A DNA stretch of 52,754 nt from Methanoregula sp. (GCA_026394605.1 JAPKXY010000058.1:1-52754); one strand, 5' to 3'. Positions 42,998 through 52,592 are shown, numbered from the stretch's first letter. Translations and numbers: made by a program. The notes: a model not told the origin generated them from the letters alone.

Positions 42998-44365
42998 ATG
43001 ACCAAGCAGTTCATCTATGACGCACGGGAAGAAAGCATCGTGGATATGTGGCTTTTTATCATTGTCAATACCACAATCCTTGCCCTGCTCATCAATGTCC
43101 TCTCCATCTCCATGGGCACATCTGATGTCGCTGCCCACCTGCTCTACGTCCCCATCGCGATCGCTGCCTACTGGTACCCGAACCGGGGCATGATCTACTC
43201 ATTCATTGTCTCGGCCGCGTACTTCACTATCGTTTTTATCATCACGAACGGATCACCCCCCTTACTCGTTTCAGCCCTCATCAAATGTGTGGTCTTTGTC
43301 GGTGTCGCTGCGGTCATCTCAAGCCTCGCCATCCATATGCAGAAGAGCGAGATGAAATACCGGGGGATCTTCAACCACACCGAAGCGGGCACCGGCCTTG
43401 TCAATGTAAAAGACCTTACGATTGTTGAAGTGAACCAGCGGTTTGCCTCCGTGCTCGGGTATAACCAGGATGATCTCACGCACCTCACATTTTCAGAACT
43501 GTGGGTGGATACGACTGAACGCGAACTGTTCTTTTCCCAGCTGAACAGGGTGGGGAGTGTCGAGACGTTCGAAACGCGCTTTTATACAAAGATGGGGGGG
43601 CACCGGTGGGTGCTGCTCTCAGGCGGCACGCTCTCTGACAACACCTTTGTCTGCGCTCTGGTGGATATTTCCGACCGGAAGAAGGCAGAAGAGGAACTGG
43701 TGATCAAAGACCATGCGATCCGGTCGTCCATCAACGCCATTGCAATGCTCGACCTCGATCATACCATCACGTATGTCAACCACTCCCTGCTCAAAATGAT
43801 GGGATCCTATGATGATCGGGAGTTTATCGGTAAACGCGCACGACAATTTATCGGGGGATCAAAAAACGTCGAAGAGCTGCGCACCGCGTTATCAGAGCAC
43901 GGGAGCTGGCTGGGGGAACTCATCCTCCATAAAGTTGACAGGTCCCCCTTTTACGTCATTCTCTGGGCAAACATGGTCAATGATGACAACGGAAAACCAG
44001 TCTGCATCATGGCATCATTTATTGACATTACCGATCGCAAGCAGATGGAAGTGGCCAAGAGAAAAGCGTTAGAGCAGATTGAAAAGAACATCGAACAGTT
44101 TGCGATCCTAGGTGACCATATACGAAACCCCCTTGCGGTGATCGTGGGCCTGACCAGTCTTGCCGCCGAGGAACTGGCAAATAAGATCATCATGCAGGCA
44201 CGCGAGATCGACCGGATCCTCACCCAGCTGGATATGGGGTGGATTGAATCCGACAAGGTCCGGGACTTTATCAAACGCTATTATATGGTGGGTACAGAGG
44301 AGATCGAGCAGGAAGAGGTAACCACCGGCTCACAGGAAACAACCGGCTCACCCAAAACAGAATAA
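42998..44365 (+). CDS. Membrane PAS sensor with HisKA-like region but no kinase ATPase domain
   Basis: 455 aa. Four or five membrane helices (about 15-110) are followed by two PAS domains (about 115-240 and 245-365; DISDRKKAEEELV and DITDRKQMEVAKR mark PAS ends). An H-box-like ILGDHIRNPLAVIVGLTSL comes next with a long helix (QAREIDRILTQLDMGWIESD). No N, G or F box follows: the protein ends in an acidic and Thr/Ser tail. It could be a phosphotransfer or scaffold protein, or a truncated kinase. A GTG further upstream could start a longer form. Confidence 0.8.
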   Translation: MTKQFIYDAREESIVDMWLFIIVNTTILALLINVLSISMGTSDVAAHLLYVPIAIAAYWYPNRGMIYSFIVSAAYFTIVFIITNGSPPLLVSALIKCVVFVGVAAVISSLAIHMQKSEMKYRGIFNHTEAGTGLVNVKDLTIVEVNQRFASVLGYNQDDLTHLTFSELWVDTTERELFFSQLNRVGSVETFETRFYTKMGGHRWVLLSGGTLSDNTFVCALVDISDRKKAEEELVIKDHAIRSSINAIAMLDLDHTITYVNHSLLKMMGSYDDREFIGKRARQFIGGSKNVEELRTALSEHGSWLGELILHKVDRSPFYVILWANMVNDDNGKPVCIMASFIDITDRKQMEVAKRKALEQIEKNIEQFAILGDHIRNPLAVIVGLTSLAAEELANKIIMQAREIDRILTQLDMGWIESDKVRDFIKRYYMVGTEEIEQEEVTTGSQETTGSPKTE

Positions 44366-44414
44366 TTCATGGTGTTCTTTTAAGCCACTTTCCGTTGTGA
44401 ATGACGGGGTTTGC

Positions 44415-46355
44415 TTACCGGCTCCTGCCCTTCAGCCGCTCGTGTAATTTCTTAATCTGGTCCCGCAGCGCGATCGCCCGCTCGAAGTCAAGATCCTCTG
44501 CCGCATCCCGCATCTGTTTTTCGAGCTCAATGACCACGTTGGGGATCTCACGTTTAGGCACATGCTTTGTGTCTTTTATATCGACTTCTTTTTCTTTTAC
44601 CGGTTTTTTGATCGTCTGCGGGATGATGTTATGCTCCCGGTTGTAAGCGATCTGCATGTCGCGCCGGCGCTTCGTCTCGGAGATTGCCTTCTTCATCGAG
44701 TCGGTCATCGCATCAGCATAGAGGATGACGTGTGCGTTCACGTTCCGCGCTGCCCGCCCGATGATCTGGATCAGGCTCCGTGCGTCTCGCAAAAACCCTT
44801 CCTTGTCCGCATCGAGGATCCCGATGAACCCGACCTCAGGGATGTCGAGCCCTTCCCGCAGGAGGTTGATCCCGACGAGCACATCGAATTTGCCCAGCCT
44901 GAGCTCGCGGATGATCTCCGTTCGTTCCAGTGTCTGGATCTCGGAGTGGAGGTACCGGGTGCGGATGCCGCGGTCGGCGAGGTACTCGGAAAGTTCTTCA
45001 GCGAGTTTTTTGGTGAGCGTCGTGATGAGCACCCGGTCGTTGCGGGCGATTGTCTGGTGCACCTCCCGGATCACGTCCTCGGTCTGCCCCTCAGTCGGGC
45101 GCACCTCCACCTGCGGGTCAACGAGCCCGGTCGGGCGGATGATCTGCTCGGCGACCTGCGCGGATTTTTTCAGCTCGTAGGGGCCCGGTGTCGCGGAGAC
45201 AAAGACCGCCTGCTGCATGTACTGCTCGAATTCATAAAACCTGAGCGGGCGGTTGTCAAGCGCACTCGGCAGCCTGAAACCGTATTCGACAAGTGTCTTT
45301 TTCCGCGAGAGGTCGCCGTTATACATGCCATGCAACTGCGGGACCGTCTGGTGGCTCTCGTCAATGATCAGCAAAAAGTCGTCAGGGAAATAGTCGAGCA
45401 GGCAGTAGGGTTTCTCACCCGGTTTTCTTCCGTCGAAGTGGCGCGAGTAGTTCTCGATCCCCTTGCAGGAGCCGATCTCTTCGATCATCTCGAGGTCGAA
45501 GTTTGTTCTCTGCTGCAGCCGGTGCGCCTCGATCATCCCGAGTGTGGGCAGCACCTCGCCGAGCTCTTTTTTAATCGACGCAATCGCAGCCTTCCTCGCG
45601 CTCTCGGGCGTGACGAAGTGCCGGGCAGGGTAGACATGGAAGTACTTCATTTCTTCGTTTTTTGCGCCGGTGTTCTTGTCCACTTCCCGGATCCGCTCGA
45701 TGCTGTCTCCGAACAGCTCGATCCGGATGATGTTGTTGAAGTAGCCGGGCACAATATCGATGGTGTCCCCCTTCACCCGGAACCTGCCGGGCGCAAGGTC
45801 GATATCGTTTCTCTCGAACTGGATGTCTAAGAGCCGGCTCATGATCCCGTTCCTTGATATTTTCTGCCCGACCGCCAGCTCAAAGCCCATGCTCCGGAAG
45901 TTCTCTGGGTTGCCCAGCCCGAAGATGCAGGAAACCGATGCAACCACGATCACGTCGCTCCGGTGCGAGAGCGAGGCAGTGGTGGAGAGCCGCAGCATCT
46001 CGATTTTCGGGTTGATCGCGGAGTCCTTCTCAATGTACTGGTCCTTTGCCGGGATGTAGGACTCCGGCTGGTAGTAGTCATAGTAGGAGACGAAGTACTC
46101 GACCCGGTTATGAGGGAAGAAGTCGGAGAATTCCTGGTACAGCTGGGCGGCGAGCGTCTTGTTATGGGCGATCACCAGCGTGGGCTTGTTTACGGCTGCG
46201 ATTACGTTCGCCATCGTGAACGTCTTGCCGGAGCCGGTGACTCCAAGGAGTGTCTGGTACTGGTTGCCGGCGTTGAGCCCTTCCGTCAACTGTTTGATCG
46301 CCTCCGGTTGCGAGCCTGCGGGCGGGAAGGTGGAAACGAGCTGGAATCCTGTCAC
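44415..46355 (-). CDS. uvrB: Excinuclease ABC subunit B (UvrB)
   Basis: 646 aa. Walker A is GVTGSGKT (38-45). The beta-hairpin block YYDYYQPESYIPAKDQYIEKD is intact. DESHQT, the RRRDMQIAYN segment and the C-terminal UVR motif (VIELEKQMRDAAEDLDFERA) are complete. UvrB is the damage-verifying helicase of bacterial nucleotide excision repair; in archaea it is found in methanogens and was probably acquired from bacteria. uvrA and uvrC are not in the window. The start lies 128 bp downstream of the P-type ATPase stop on the same strand. Confidence 0.95.
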   Translation of the reverse strand: MTGFQLVSTFPPAGSQPEAIKQLTEGLNAGNQYQTLLGVTGSGKTFTMANVIAAVNKPTLVIAHNKTLAAQLYQEFSDFFPHNRVEYFVSYYDYYQPESYIPAKDQYIEKDSAINPKIEMLRLSTTASLSHRSDVIVVASVSCIFGLGNPENFRSMGFELAVGQKISRNGIMSRLLDIQFERNDIDLAPGRFRVKGDTIDIVPGYFNNIIRIELFGDSIERIREVDKNTGAKNEEMKYFHVYPARHFVTPESARKAAIASIKKELGEVLPTLGMIEAHRLQQRTNFDLEMIEEIGSCKGIENYSRHFDGRKPGEKPYCLLDYFPDDFLLIIDESHQTVPQLHGMYNGDLSRKKTLVEYGFRLPSALDNRPLRFYEFEQYMQQAVFVSATPGPYELKKSAQVAEQIIRPTGLVDPQVEVRPTEGQTEDVIREVHQTIARNDRVLITTLTKKLAEELSEYLADRGIRTRYLHSEIQTLERTEIIRELRLGKFDVLVGINLLREGLDIPEVGFIGILDADKEGFLRDARSLIQIIGRAARNVNAHVILYADAMTDSMKKAISETKRRRDMQIAYNREHNIIPQTIKKPVKEKEVDIKDTKHVPKREIPNVVIELEKQMRDAAEDLDFERAIALRDQIKKLHERLKGRSR

Positions 46356-46483
46356 GGTGCTTAGGATGTTCTGAGGGGGATCTAATAAGCACTCGGGTTG
46401 GGAAAGAATTGGTAAAGAGCAGAGGATGGATGCTTCATAATGTCGAAGTGCCCTCCGTACACTGCCTTGAGAACAATTTCGGG

Positions 46484-49051
46484 TTATACCGTGTTCTCGC
46501 GATGGTGTTCAGACTTCCGCCGCACAATCTTGTAGAACTCGAACCACAGGACACTCCCGACACCGGCGATGACGCCGATACACATATTTTTGAGACCAAG
46601 CGGTGCAAACAAAAAGATTCCCTGGAGTGCAGGAACCAGTACTGCCAGCGCAAGAAAAAACAGTGTACCCCCGATGACCCAGCAGAGTGCCTTGTTGGTG
46701 GAAAACGGCGTTTTAAAAATTGGATCAGACCATGAACGATTGGTGAGGATAAGCGCAAGATTGGCAATCACAATGGTGGTAAATGCCAGTGTGCGGGTTC
46801 CGTCCTCCCCCAGCCCTGCGGAAATTGCGTACAGGTAAACGGCAAGGACAACCCCGAGCACCACAAAACCCTGGACGAGGGCAAACGTGATCGTCCGCCG
46901 GTTGAGGATCTTATCTTCTGCCAGGCGTGGCGGGCGTTTCATCAGGTCGCGTTCCTCCGGTTCCGCCTCAAAGACAAGGGAACACGCCGGATCGATGATC
47001 AGTTCGAGAAATACGATATGGATGGGGAGAAGGATCAGCGGCCACCCAAAAAGCACCGGGACAAGGGACATGCCCGCAATCGGGATGTGAATGGAGATGA
47101 TATATGCCATGGTCTTTCGCAGGTTGTCAAAGATCCTCCGTCCGATCCGCACCGCTGAAACGATAGACTCAAATGCGTCATCGAGCAAGACAAGCGATGA
47201 CGCCTCGCGTGCAACATCCGTTCCGCGCATGCCCATCGCAATCCCGATATGTGCCGATTTCAGGGCAGGTGCATCATTCACCCCGTCACCTGTCATCGCA
47301 ACAATTTCACCGTTTGCCTTCAGTGCATTCACGATCTTCAGTTTCTGTTCAGGAACAACACGGGCAAAAAGGGTTGTTGTCTGGACGACCCGCGTAAGAT
47401 CAGCGTCTCTCATGGAATCAAGTTCCGGGCCGGTGATCGCCTGATCTGCCGATTTCAGCCCGATCTGCCGACCGATATTTTTCGCCGTTGACGGGTAGTC
47501 GCCGGTGATGACACATACACGGATCCCGGCAGTATAACATTCCCTTATTGCACCCGAAACACCAGGGCGCACGGGATCAGCAAACCCGATCAGACCCAGA
47601 AACCGGAACACAAAATCATGCTGTTTATCCGGGAGATTTGTTCTTTTATATGGAGCCTGGGCAACCCCGAGAACCCGGAGACCTGCTGCTGCGAGCTGTT
47701 CAACTTCTGCTTCAAGGTCAGCTCTTTGTGCATCATCCATGTGACAGAGATCGGCAATCGCTTCCGGTGCGCCCTTGGATGCAATCGTATATGCTGAACC
47801 GTCCCTTAATTTCCAGACATTTGACACCGCGAGGAGTTCGCGCGAAAGGGGATACTCCTTCGCGAGTTCCCAGTCTGCATGGAGGTGTTCCGTTCCGTCG
47901 AGGTCGTTTTTCCCGATCAAAAGAAGCGCCTGCTCCATGGGGTCGAAGGGATCCTGTTTGCTGGAAAGGATGGCAAATTCCAGGAGCTCGTGGAATTGAT
48001 CGGGCAGGTTTTCTTTTTGTTCAGATGTGAAGTCATACCGGGCACCGCGAACGATGAGCTGTGCGACCGCCATCCGGTTCTGGGTAAGGGTTCCCGTTTT
48101 ATCCACGCAGAGAACCGTTGCAGAGCCCAGCGTCTCAATTGCCGGAATATTTCGTGTCAGCACATTATACTTCGAGAGCCTCCAGGCACCAATTGCAAGA
48201 AAGATGGTCAGGACAACCGGGAACTCCTCAGGGAGGATTGCCATGGCAAGCGTAATACCGGCAAGCAACCCATGGACCCAGTCACCACGGGTGAGACCAT
48301 AGACCACAACAATCGTTGCACAGAGACAAAGACCCACGAGCGCGATCGTGCGGACAAGACGTGCTGTTTCGCGATTCAACCGTGTTTCTTCACGGTCGAG
48401 GGTCTGGAGTGCCTTCCCAATCTGTCCCATTTCTGTAAAAGAACCGATCCGGAGTACTTCTGCAATACCCTGTCCCTGGACAACGAGGGTGCCTGAATAG
48501 AGCCCCGGCTGGTCATCCCCGCCCGGTTGTTTCGATTCAGGGAAGTCGGTGGCGGCGGGGAGCTTTCGTACGGGAACTGACTCACCGGTAAGCAGGGACT
48601 CATCGACAATCAGGTTCTGTCCGGTGAGCAGCACCGCATCGGCTGGGATGCGATCCCCTTCGTGTACGATGACGAAATCCCCCCGCACCACGTCGCGCCC
48701 GGCAATACGGATATGCCTGCCGTCCCGGATGACGAGCGCCCGCGGACTTGAAAGATTCCGCAGCGCTTCAAGGGCATGCTCGGTTTTTTCTTGCTGGTAG
48801 ACCTCGATACTGATGATCACAATGACGAAACTGAGAAGGATTGCGCCTTCCTGCCAGTCCCCGAGGAGAAAATAGATCGCCCCGCTTGCGATGAGAAGGA
48901 GAAACATCGGCTCCCGAAGAACTTCGATAACAATCTTTGACGGGCTGCGCCGTTCCTGCACGGGGAGTTCATTATATCCTTCGGCAGCCAATCGCGATGC
49001 AGCCTCTTCCGAGGTCAGGCCGGTGAGCAAATTGGAAACCGTTTCTGGCAT
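46484..49051 (-). CDS. P-type cation-transporting ATPase (PEEFP-motif subgroup)
   Basis: 855 aa. N-terminal cation-ATPase domain; TGES (155-158) in the actuator; TM4 carries PEEFP (274-278) where SERCA-type pumps have PEGLP; phosphorylation site DKTGTLT (317-323); the hinge GDGVND is present; six C-terminal TM helices complete the topology. The subgroup with PEEFP is common in bacteria and archaea, and its ion (Ca2+, H+ or other) is not settled. There are no obvious co-operonic regulators. GGAC-type leader not diagnostic. Confidence 0.9.
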   Translation of the reverse strand: MPETVSNLLTGLTSEEAASRLAAEGYNELPVQERRSPSKIVIEVLREPMFLLLIASGAIYFLLGDWQEGAILLSFVIVIISIEVYQQEKTEHALEALRNLSSPRALVIRDGRHIRIAGRDVVRGDFVIVHEGDRIPADAVLLTGQNLIVDESLLTGESVPVRKLPAATDFPESKQPGGDDQPGLYSGTLVVQGQGIAEVLRIGSFTEMGQIGKALQTLDREETRLNRETARLVRTIALVGLCLCATIVVVYGLTRGDWVHGLLAGITLAMAILPEEFPVVLTIFLAIGAWRLSKYNVLTRNIPAIETLGSATVLCVDKTGTLTQNRMAVAQLIVRGARYDFTSEQKENLPDQFHELLEFAILSSKQDPFDPMEQALLLIGKNDLDGTEHLHADWELAKEYPLSRELLAVSNVWKLRDGSAYTIASKGAPEAIADLCHMDDAQRADLEAEVEQLAAAGLRVLGVAQAPYKRTNLPDKQHDFVFRFLGLIGFADPVRPGVSGAIRECYTAGIRVCVITGDYPSTAKNIGRQIGLKSADQAITGPELDSMRDADLTRVVQTTTLFARVVPEQKLKIVNALKANGEIVAMTGDGVNDAPALKSAHIGIAMGMRGTDVAREASSLVLLDDAFESIVSAVRIGRRIFDNLRKTMAYIISIHIPIAGMSLVPVLFGWPLILLPIHIVFLELIIDPACSLVFEAEPEERDLMKRPPRLAEDKILNRRTITFALVQGFVVLGVVLAVYLYAISAGLGEDGTRTLAFTTIVIANLALILTNRSWSDPIFKTPFSTNKALCWVIGGTLFFLALAVLVPALQGIFLFAPLGLKNMCIGVIAGVGSVLWFEFYKIVRRKSEHHRENTV

Positions 49052-49447
49052 AAAAAGTCCGTGATACTTCGAAATGTCGGATTCAGTGTCCTATGTTTGT
49101 TATCTGATAAAGGGTTAACGATCATTTAGTGGTTACAAACCATCTCATCTGTCCAGGTTGCTTTTTTAATTCAGTATCCCGCCCATGGTGTTTTTTAGCA
49201 AAAGAAAGGGGATTCATCCTCATTTTCACTATCAGTTAAGGGGTCTTTTGTCGGATCTTGAGAGCTACCTGAATGAAATGACGGTATGCCGGCAATCGTA
49301 ATTATCCAAAGGGACTTATGAAACATCGCGTGAACATCCGAATCCTGCAGAAAATGTTCAGGTAGGGGAGTTCAACGCTCCCGGGGTTCTGGCTCCACGT
49401 GCGCTAGGTAAGAACCTTTTTTTCTTTCCGGCTCCATCTCATCTTCA

Positions 49448-49774
49448 ATGGCTCCGGAGACCCCCTGCTTCAACCAGCTCTGGTCTGCTATCATTTTAAA
49501 AAATGTGACCGCCCGGAACGTCAACAGCTACATCAGGAAGACGTGCAGCGAATATTACACGATTCCCCCCGGCTTTGTGTTCCGGGGCGTCCCGATCCTT
49601 CTGAAAGCACCGATGCTCGTTGGGCTGAAGATGAGGAAAAAGAAGATCCTCCTGCCGTTTTCAAAGCCCTGTTACGGCACCATGCTCTTTGAACTGGATG
49701 CTGCTGCGGAGGACTTTTTAGTTCTCAGGTCCGCACTGGGAACAGGCAAGGTAAAAAAAGAATCAAAACGATGA
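49448..49774 (+). CDS. Hypothetical small protein
   Basis: 108 aa, not recognised. It shows a mixed alpha/beta composition with a basic core (MRKKKILLPFSKPCYGTM) and an acidic stretch (ELDAAAEDFLVLRSALG). There is no clear ribosome binding site, so it may be leaderless. It is flanked by a 396-bp gap on the left, in which I see no other gene, and by a gene-poor stretch on the right. Confidence 0.5.
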   Translation: MAPETPCFNQLWSAIILKNVTARNVNSYIRKTCSEYYTIPPGFVFRGVPILLKAPMLVGLKMRKKKILLPFSKPCYGTMLFELDAAAEDFLVLRSALGTGKVKKESKR

Positions 49775-50180
49775 ATTTCTCCCTCCCATGCGGGGAATGT
49801 TATCATAAAAAAATCCCTTCGTTGTGCCCGTGGTAATCCGGCTGGCTTGAACACCATGTATACCGTGTTCATCCTTTGTTTCTGCCGCAGATCGGTACCA
49901 TAGATTGCTTTTTGAAAAAATCTACTCAAACGTTCTTTCGTGTGAAAACACGACGTAATAGAATTTTCATTACGACGATGGCATGTGTTATTGTGTTTAG
50001 CGTTCTGTGAAAATGTTTTTACCAATGCACTCAGACAAGTGCACTTTGTTCGTGAGACGATAATTTCACAAGATATCGAATGTATAAACCGAACTATTAC
50101 ATTTGTATTACGTCGGTGAAATGTGCAATACAAAATCAAAAGAAACACACAAAAGTTATTCGAGAATGGCAGGGAACGGC

Positions 50181-50290
50181 GATCTCGACCGACCATTCAC
50201 ACTACAGTACAGAACCATCGCATAAAGTGCACAGACATTGTTTAATGGGCAAAAGTACCCTTCGACGGGTATTTACACACACAAGATACA
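50181..50290. repeat. Repeat B, copy 1
   Basis: About 110 bp matching 51690-51800: both include GATCTC.ACCG, TTCACACTACA, CAGAACCATCG, and AAAAGTACCC followed by a similar A-rich tail. It lies directly downstream of the 66-aa membrane-protein gene on the minus strand, whose downstream decayed copy is next to copy 2. Confidence 0.6.
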
Positions 50291-50356
50291 TTGTTTTCAA
50301 CGCACAATCACGCGACGTCCTCGTATTGGGGTTCGGCAAACATGGTGAACGGGGAT

Positions 50357-50557
50357 TTAACGTCGATTGTGCATCCAATAAACGAGTGCCAAACACACGA
50401 TTGCCGCAACACCGACGAACACTACGGGCATGTATTGTGATTGTGCGAATGCCACGGTTACACCTTCGAGAATCAAAACCAATCCGATTCCTGCAATAAA
50501 AGTCACCGCCTTGATTTTTGGATCGGTGATTATTGCACGAACACTCTCACCAGTCAT
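50357..50557 (-). CDS. 66-aa membrane protein
   Basis: Two hydrophobic segments (VTFIAGIGLVLILEGVTVAF and MPVVFVGVAAIVCLALVYW) linked by AQSQ and ended by MHNRR. GAGG lies about 7 nt before the ATG at 50557. The N-terminus (SVRAIITDPKIKAV) should face the cytoplasm. Function unknown. The region downstream (repeat B) and a trace of its second TM (FVGVA) are duplicated near 51800. Confidence 0.6.
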   Translation of the reverse strand: MTGESVRAIITDPKIKAVTFIAGIGLVLILEGVTVAFAQSQYMPVVFVGVAAIVCLALVYWMHNRR

Positions 50558-50708
50558 TCGTTTTTCCTCTTACTTTCACAGTTCGCACGGATTCCTGGCA
50601 CATCCACCCAACCAATTTAAAATTTGGTTACTATGGGGGATGCCGATGCCGACTCCATACCAAAATTCCTACCATTAATAAGATCGCGCCTGCGGGGATG
50701 TTAAACTA

Positions 50709-51287
50709 TCACGATTTCTTATTTTGTTGTTGAACTGCAATTTCTCTAGCCTCCCACGCCTCGGCGTGATCTGGCTTGATGGCAATCGCCTTGTCATACG
50801 ATGCGACCGCTTCTGCATGCCGTCCGAGCTTATAGAGGCTGACTCCACGGTTGTACCACGCTATGGCGTCATTTGGGTTGATGGCAATCGCCTTGTCATA
50901 AGAGGCAAGAGATATTGTATACCTTCCGAGATAATAGAGCGCGAATCCGCGGAAGCACCACGCCTCGGCGTGATCTGGCTTGATGGCAATCGCCTTGTCA
51001 TACGATGCGAGTGCTTCTGCATCCCGTCCGAGCTTATAGAGGCTGACTCCACGGTTGTACCACGCTATGGCGTCATTTGGGTTGATGGCAATCGCTTTGT
51101 CATGAGATGCGAGTGCTTCTGCATGTCGTCCGAGTTGAGCTAGCGCGTTTCCGCGGTTAAACCACGCCTCGTAGAGATCTGGCTTGATGGCAATCGCCTT
51201 ATCACAAGAGTCAACCGCTTCTGCATACTGACCGAGCTTGGCAAAAGAAACACCTTCATTGTAATATTGCACTGCCCGATCTGCCAT
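50709..51287 (-). CDS. TPR-repeat protein, recently duplicated units
   Basis: 192 aa built of about five 34-residue tetratricopeptide repeats (consensus A-x-x-W-Y-N-R-G-x-x-L-x-x-L-G-R-x-x-E-A, then SYDKAIAIKPD). The units are nearly identical: a 71-bp block at 50821-50891 recurs exactly at 51025-51095, 204 bp (two repeats) away. TPR proteins mediate protein-protein contacts; no partner is visible. Near identity of units indicates recent expansion. Confidence 0.85.
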   Translation of the reverse strand: MADRAVQYYNEGVSFAKLGQYAEAVDSCDKAIAIKPDLYEAWFNRGNALAQLGRHAEALASHDKAIAINPNDAIAWYNRGVSLYKLGRDAEALASYDKAIAIKPDHAEAWCFRGFALYYLGRYTISLASYDKAIAINPNDAIAWYNRGVSLYKLGRHAEAVASYDKAIAIKPDHAEAWEAREIAVQQQNKKS

Positions 51288-51439
51288 GAATTACAATATA
51301 CTATTCAGATGATCACTGTTGTGATTCAAACCAGTACGAAGCCCCGATCCCATATGTTCTCGTTTGAAAACAACACACTCGCATCATCCCACACTGTTAT
51401 GCACGCTACATTTATCATCAAAAATCAGCCAGTATCTGG

Positions 51440-51492
51440 TTGAACCAAGGAGGTTCAATGTATGAAGGGAGGTTCAAACATAGATTTGAACC
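51440..51492. promoter_or_regulatory. Cluster of GGTTCAA/TTGAACC inverted repeats
   Basis: TTGAACC-N5-GGTTCAA occupies 51440-51458, and GGTTCAAA-CATAGA-TTTGAACC (8-bp arms, 6-nt loop) occupies 51471-51492. They lie about 150-205 bp upstream of the TPR gene start on the minus strand. The arms match the tRNA T-loop consensus, so a tRNA relic is possible, but no cloverleaf is seen. Confidence 0.4.
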
Positions 51493-51689
51493 AGATGCCG
51501 AGATGCCCTTCCCTCGTTTTATACTTGAGCTAGCCCCGCGCTCGGTTGCGCAACTTTAAACCCATTTGTTCTCGTGATTTCTCGTGGTATCTCTTTCTCC
51601 AACAGGTGCACTGAACCCCAGTACTGCATTTAACTTGCAGATATGTATTCTGGGAGAGGGTGTTTGTAGTGTGAATGAACCGAGAACGT

Positions 51690-51860
51690 CGATCTCCACC
51701 GCCTCTGTTCACACTACAGAACCATCGTTGAACGGGTGCAGACGTTGTTTTAATAGGGAAAAGTACCCCAAGGAGTATTCACCAAAGGATACAACGAGTT
51801 CGTTGCAACACCAACGAATGCAGGGTCGTGTATTGAATTCAATCATCACAGGAAGAACAA
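51690..51860. repeat. Repeat B, copy 2, with a relic of the 66-aa membrane-protein gene
   Basis: 51690-51800 match 50181-50290. Beyond it, on the minus strand, a remnant encodes FVGVATNSL, equivalent to FVGVAAIV of the 66-aa protein, without any start codon or continuous frame. The intervening sequence present in copy 1 is deleted. The whole 51288-52141 stretch otherwise shows no convincing gene. Confidence 0.45.
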
Positions 51861-52141
51861 TTGGGGGGGAGAAGGGTGGTTTGGATGTGCAAATGTTACA
51901 TTTGATTGGCATGCGGATGTTGAATCCGAAGATGGGTTATAACCAACTTACGTGGATCTTCAACTTTTACGCACAGTCAATTTTGGCCACAGATCCACAT
52001 AAAAATACACACCAAACATGGTGTAGTATTTAAAAAAAAAATAGGGCTGTACCGCATCAAGGCAGTACACCACACCCCTCAACCGGCGGAGGCAACAACA
52101 TTTATGAGCCAGGGATGGTATTATTCTGTTCAGGAGAGGGT

Positions 52142-52393
52142 ATGATGGAGACCGTGATTGGTAAGGTAACGCACTATTTCCCAAAGATCGGTGTTGCGGT
52201 GATCATGCTGGAGGATAACCTCAGCAACGGTGATGAGATCCACATCAAAGGCACGCACTCGGATTTCCGGCAGACCGTGGCATCAATGCAGGTCGAGCAC
52301 CAGACCATTACAACAGCGGCTAAGGGGCAGGACATCGGCATGAAGGTGGCACAGTATGTCCATGCGGGCGACGTGGTGTATAAGGTCGGGTGA
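52142..52393 (+). CDS. EF-Tu domain 2-like small protein
   Basis: 83 aa from ATG 52142 (GGAG 5 nt upstream). The sequence ETVIGKVTHYFPKIGVAVIM, then NLSNGDEIHIKGTHSDF and AQYVHAGDVVYKVG, matches the translation-factor domain 2 beta-barrel found alone in archaea. Such stand-alone barrels have unknown roles; a nucleic-acid or peptide ligand is likely. An alternative start is ATG 52145. Confidence 0.75.
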   Translation: MMETVIGKVTHYFPKIGVAVIMLEDNLSNGDEIHIKGTHSDFRQTVASMQVEHQTITTAAKGQDIGMKVAQYVHAGDVVYKVG

Positions 52394-52487
52394 GGTGGGG
52401 TTTTTTAAAAGAATGAATCTCAACTGAATTTTTATTTTCCTTTTTATATCCTGCTGGTGGTATCCGGATAAGCGGCGATAGGCTGAT

Positions 52488-52592
52488 GTGTCAGGCGAGG
52501 ACTCCAGTCCCGGGCTCCTTGCCGCCGCGATCACGTTTGCCATCTGTAGTGCCGGACTGGCGTGGTATGCATTCGTACGACTACCCGGGTAG
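52488..52592 (+). CDS. Possible 34-aa single-TM protein
   Basis: From GTG 52488 the frame encodes SGEDSSPGLLAAAITFAICS, then AGLAWYAFVRLPG, stopping at 52590. One clear TM helix (LLAAAITFAICSAGLAWYAF) is present. GATAGGCTGAT precedes the start, a weak ribosome binding site. It is hydrophobic enough to be real but short. Confidence 0.4.
   Translation: MSGEDSSPGLLAAAITFAICSAGLAWYAFVRLPG

Noticed and set aside
44562-45830. Long open frame on the plus strand opposite uvrB
   Set aside because: It is the high-GC antisense shadow of uvrB; the minus-strand protein has all UvrB motifs.
49672-50196. 174-codon minus-strand frame
   Set aside because: Composition is not protein-like, and it overlaps the end of the 49448 gene and repeat B; no start signal.
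51584-52033. 149-codon frame in the gene-poor stretch
   Set aside because: Runs through repeat B and lacks a ribosome binding site; composition does not look coding.
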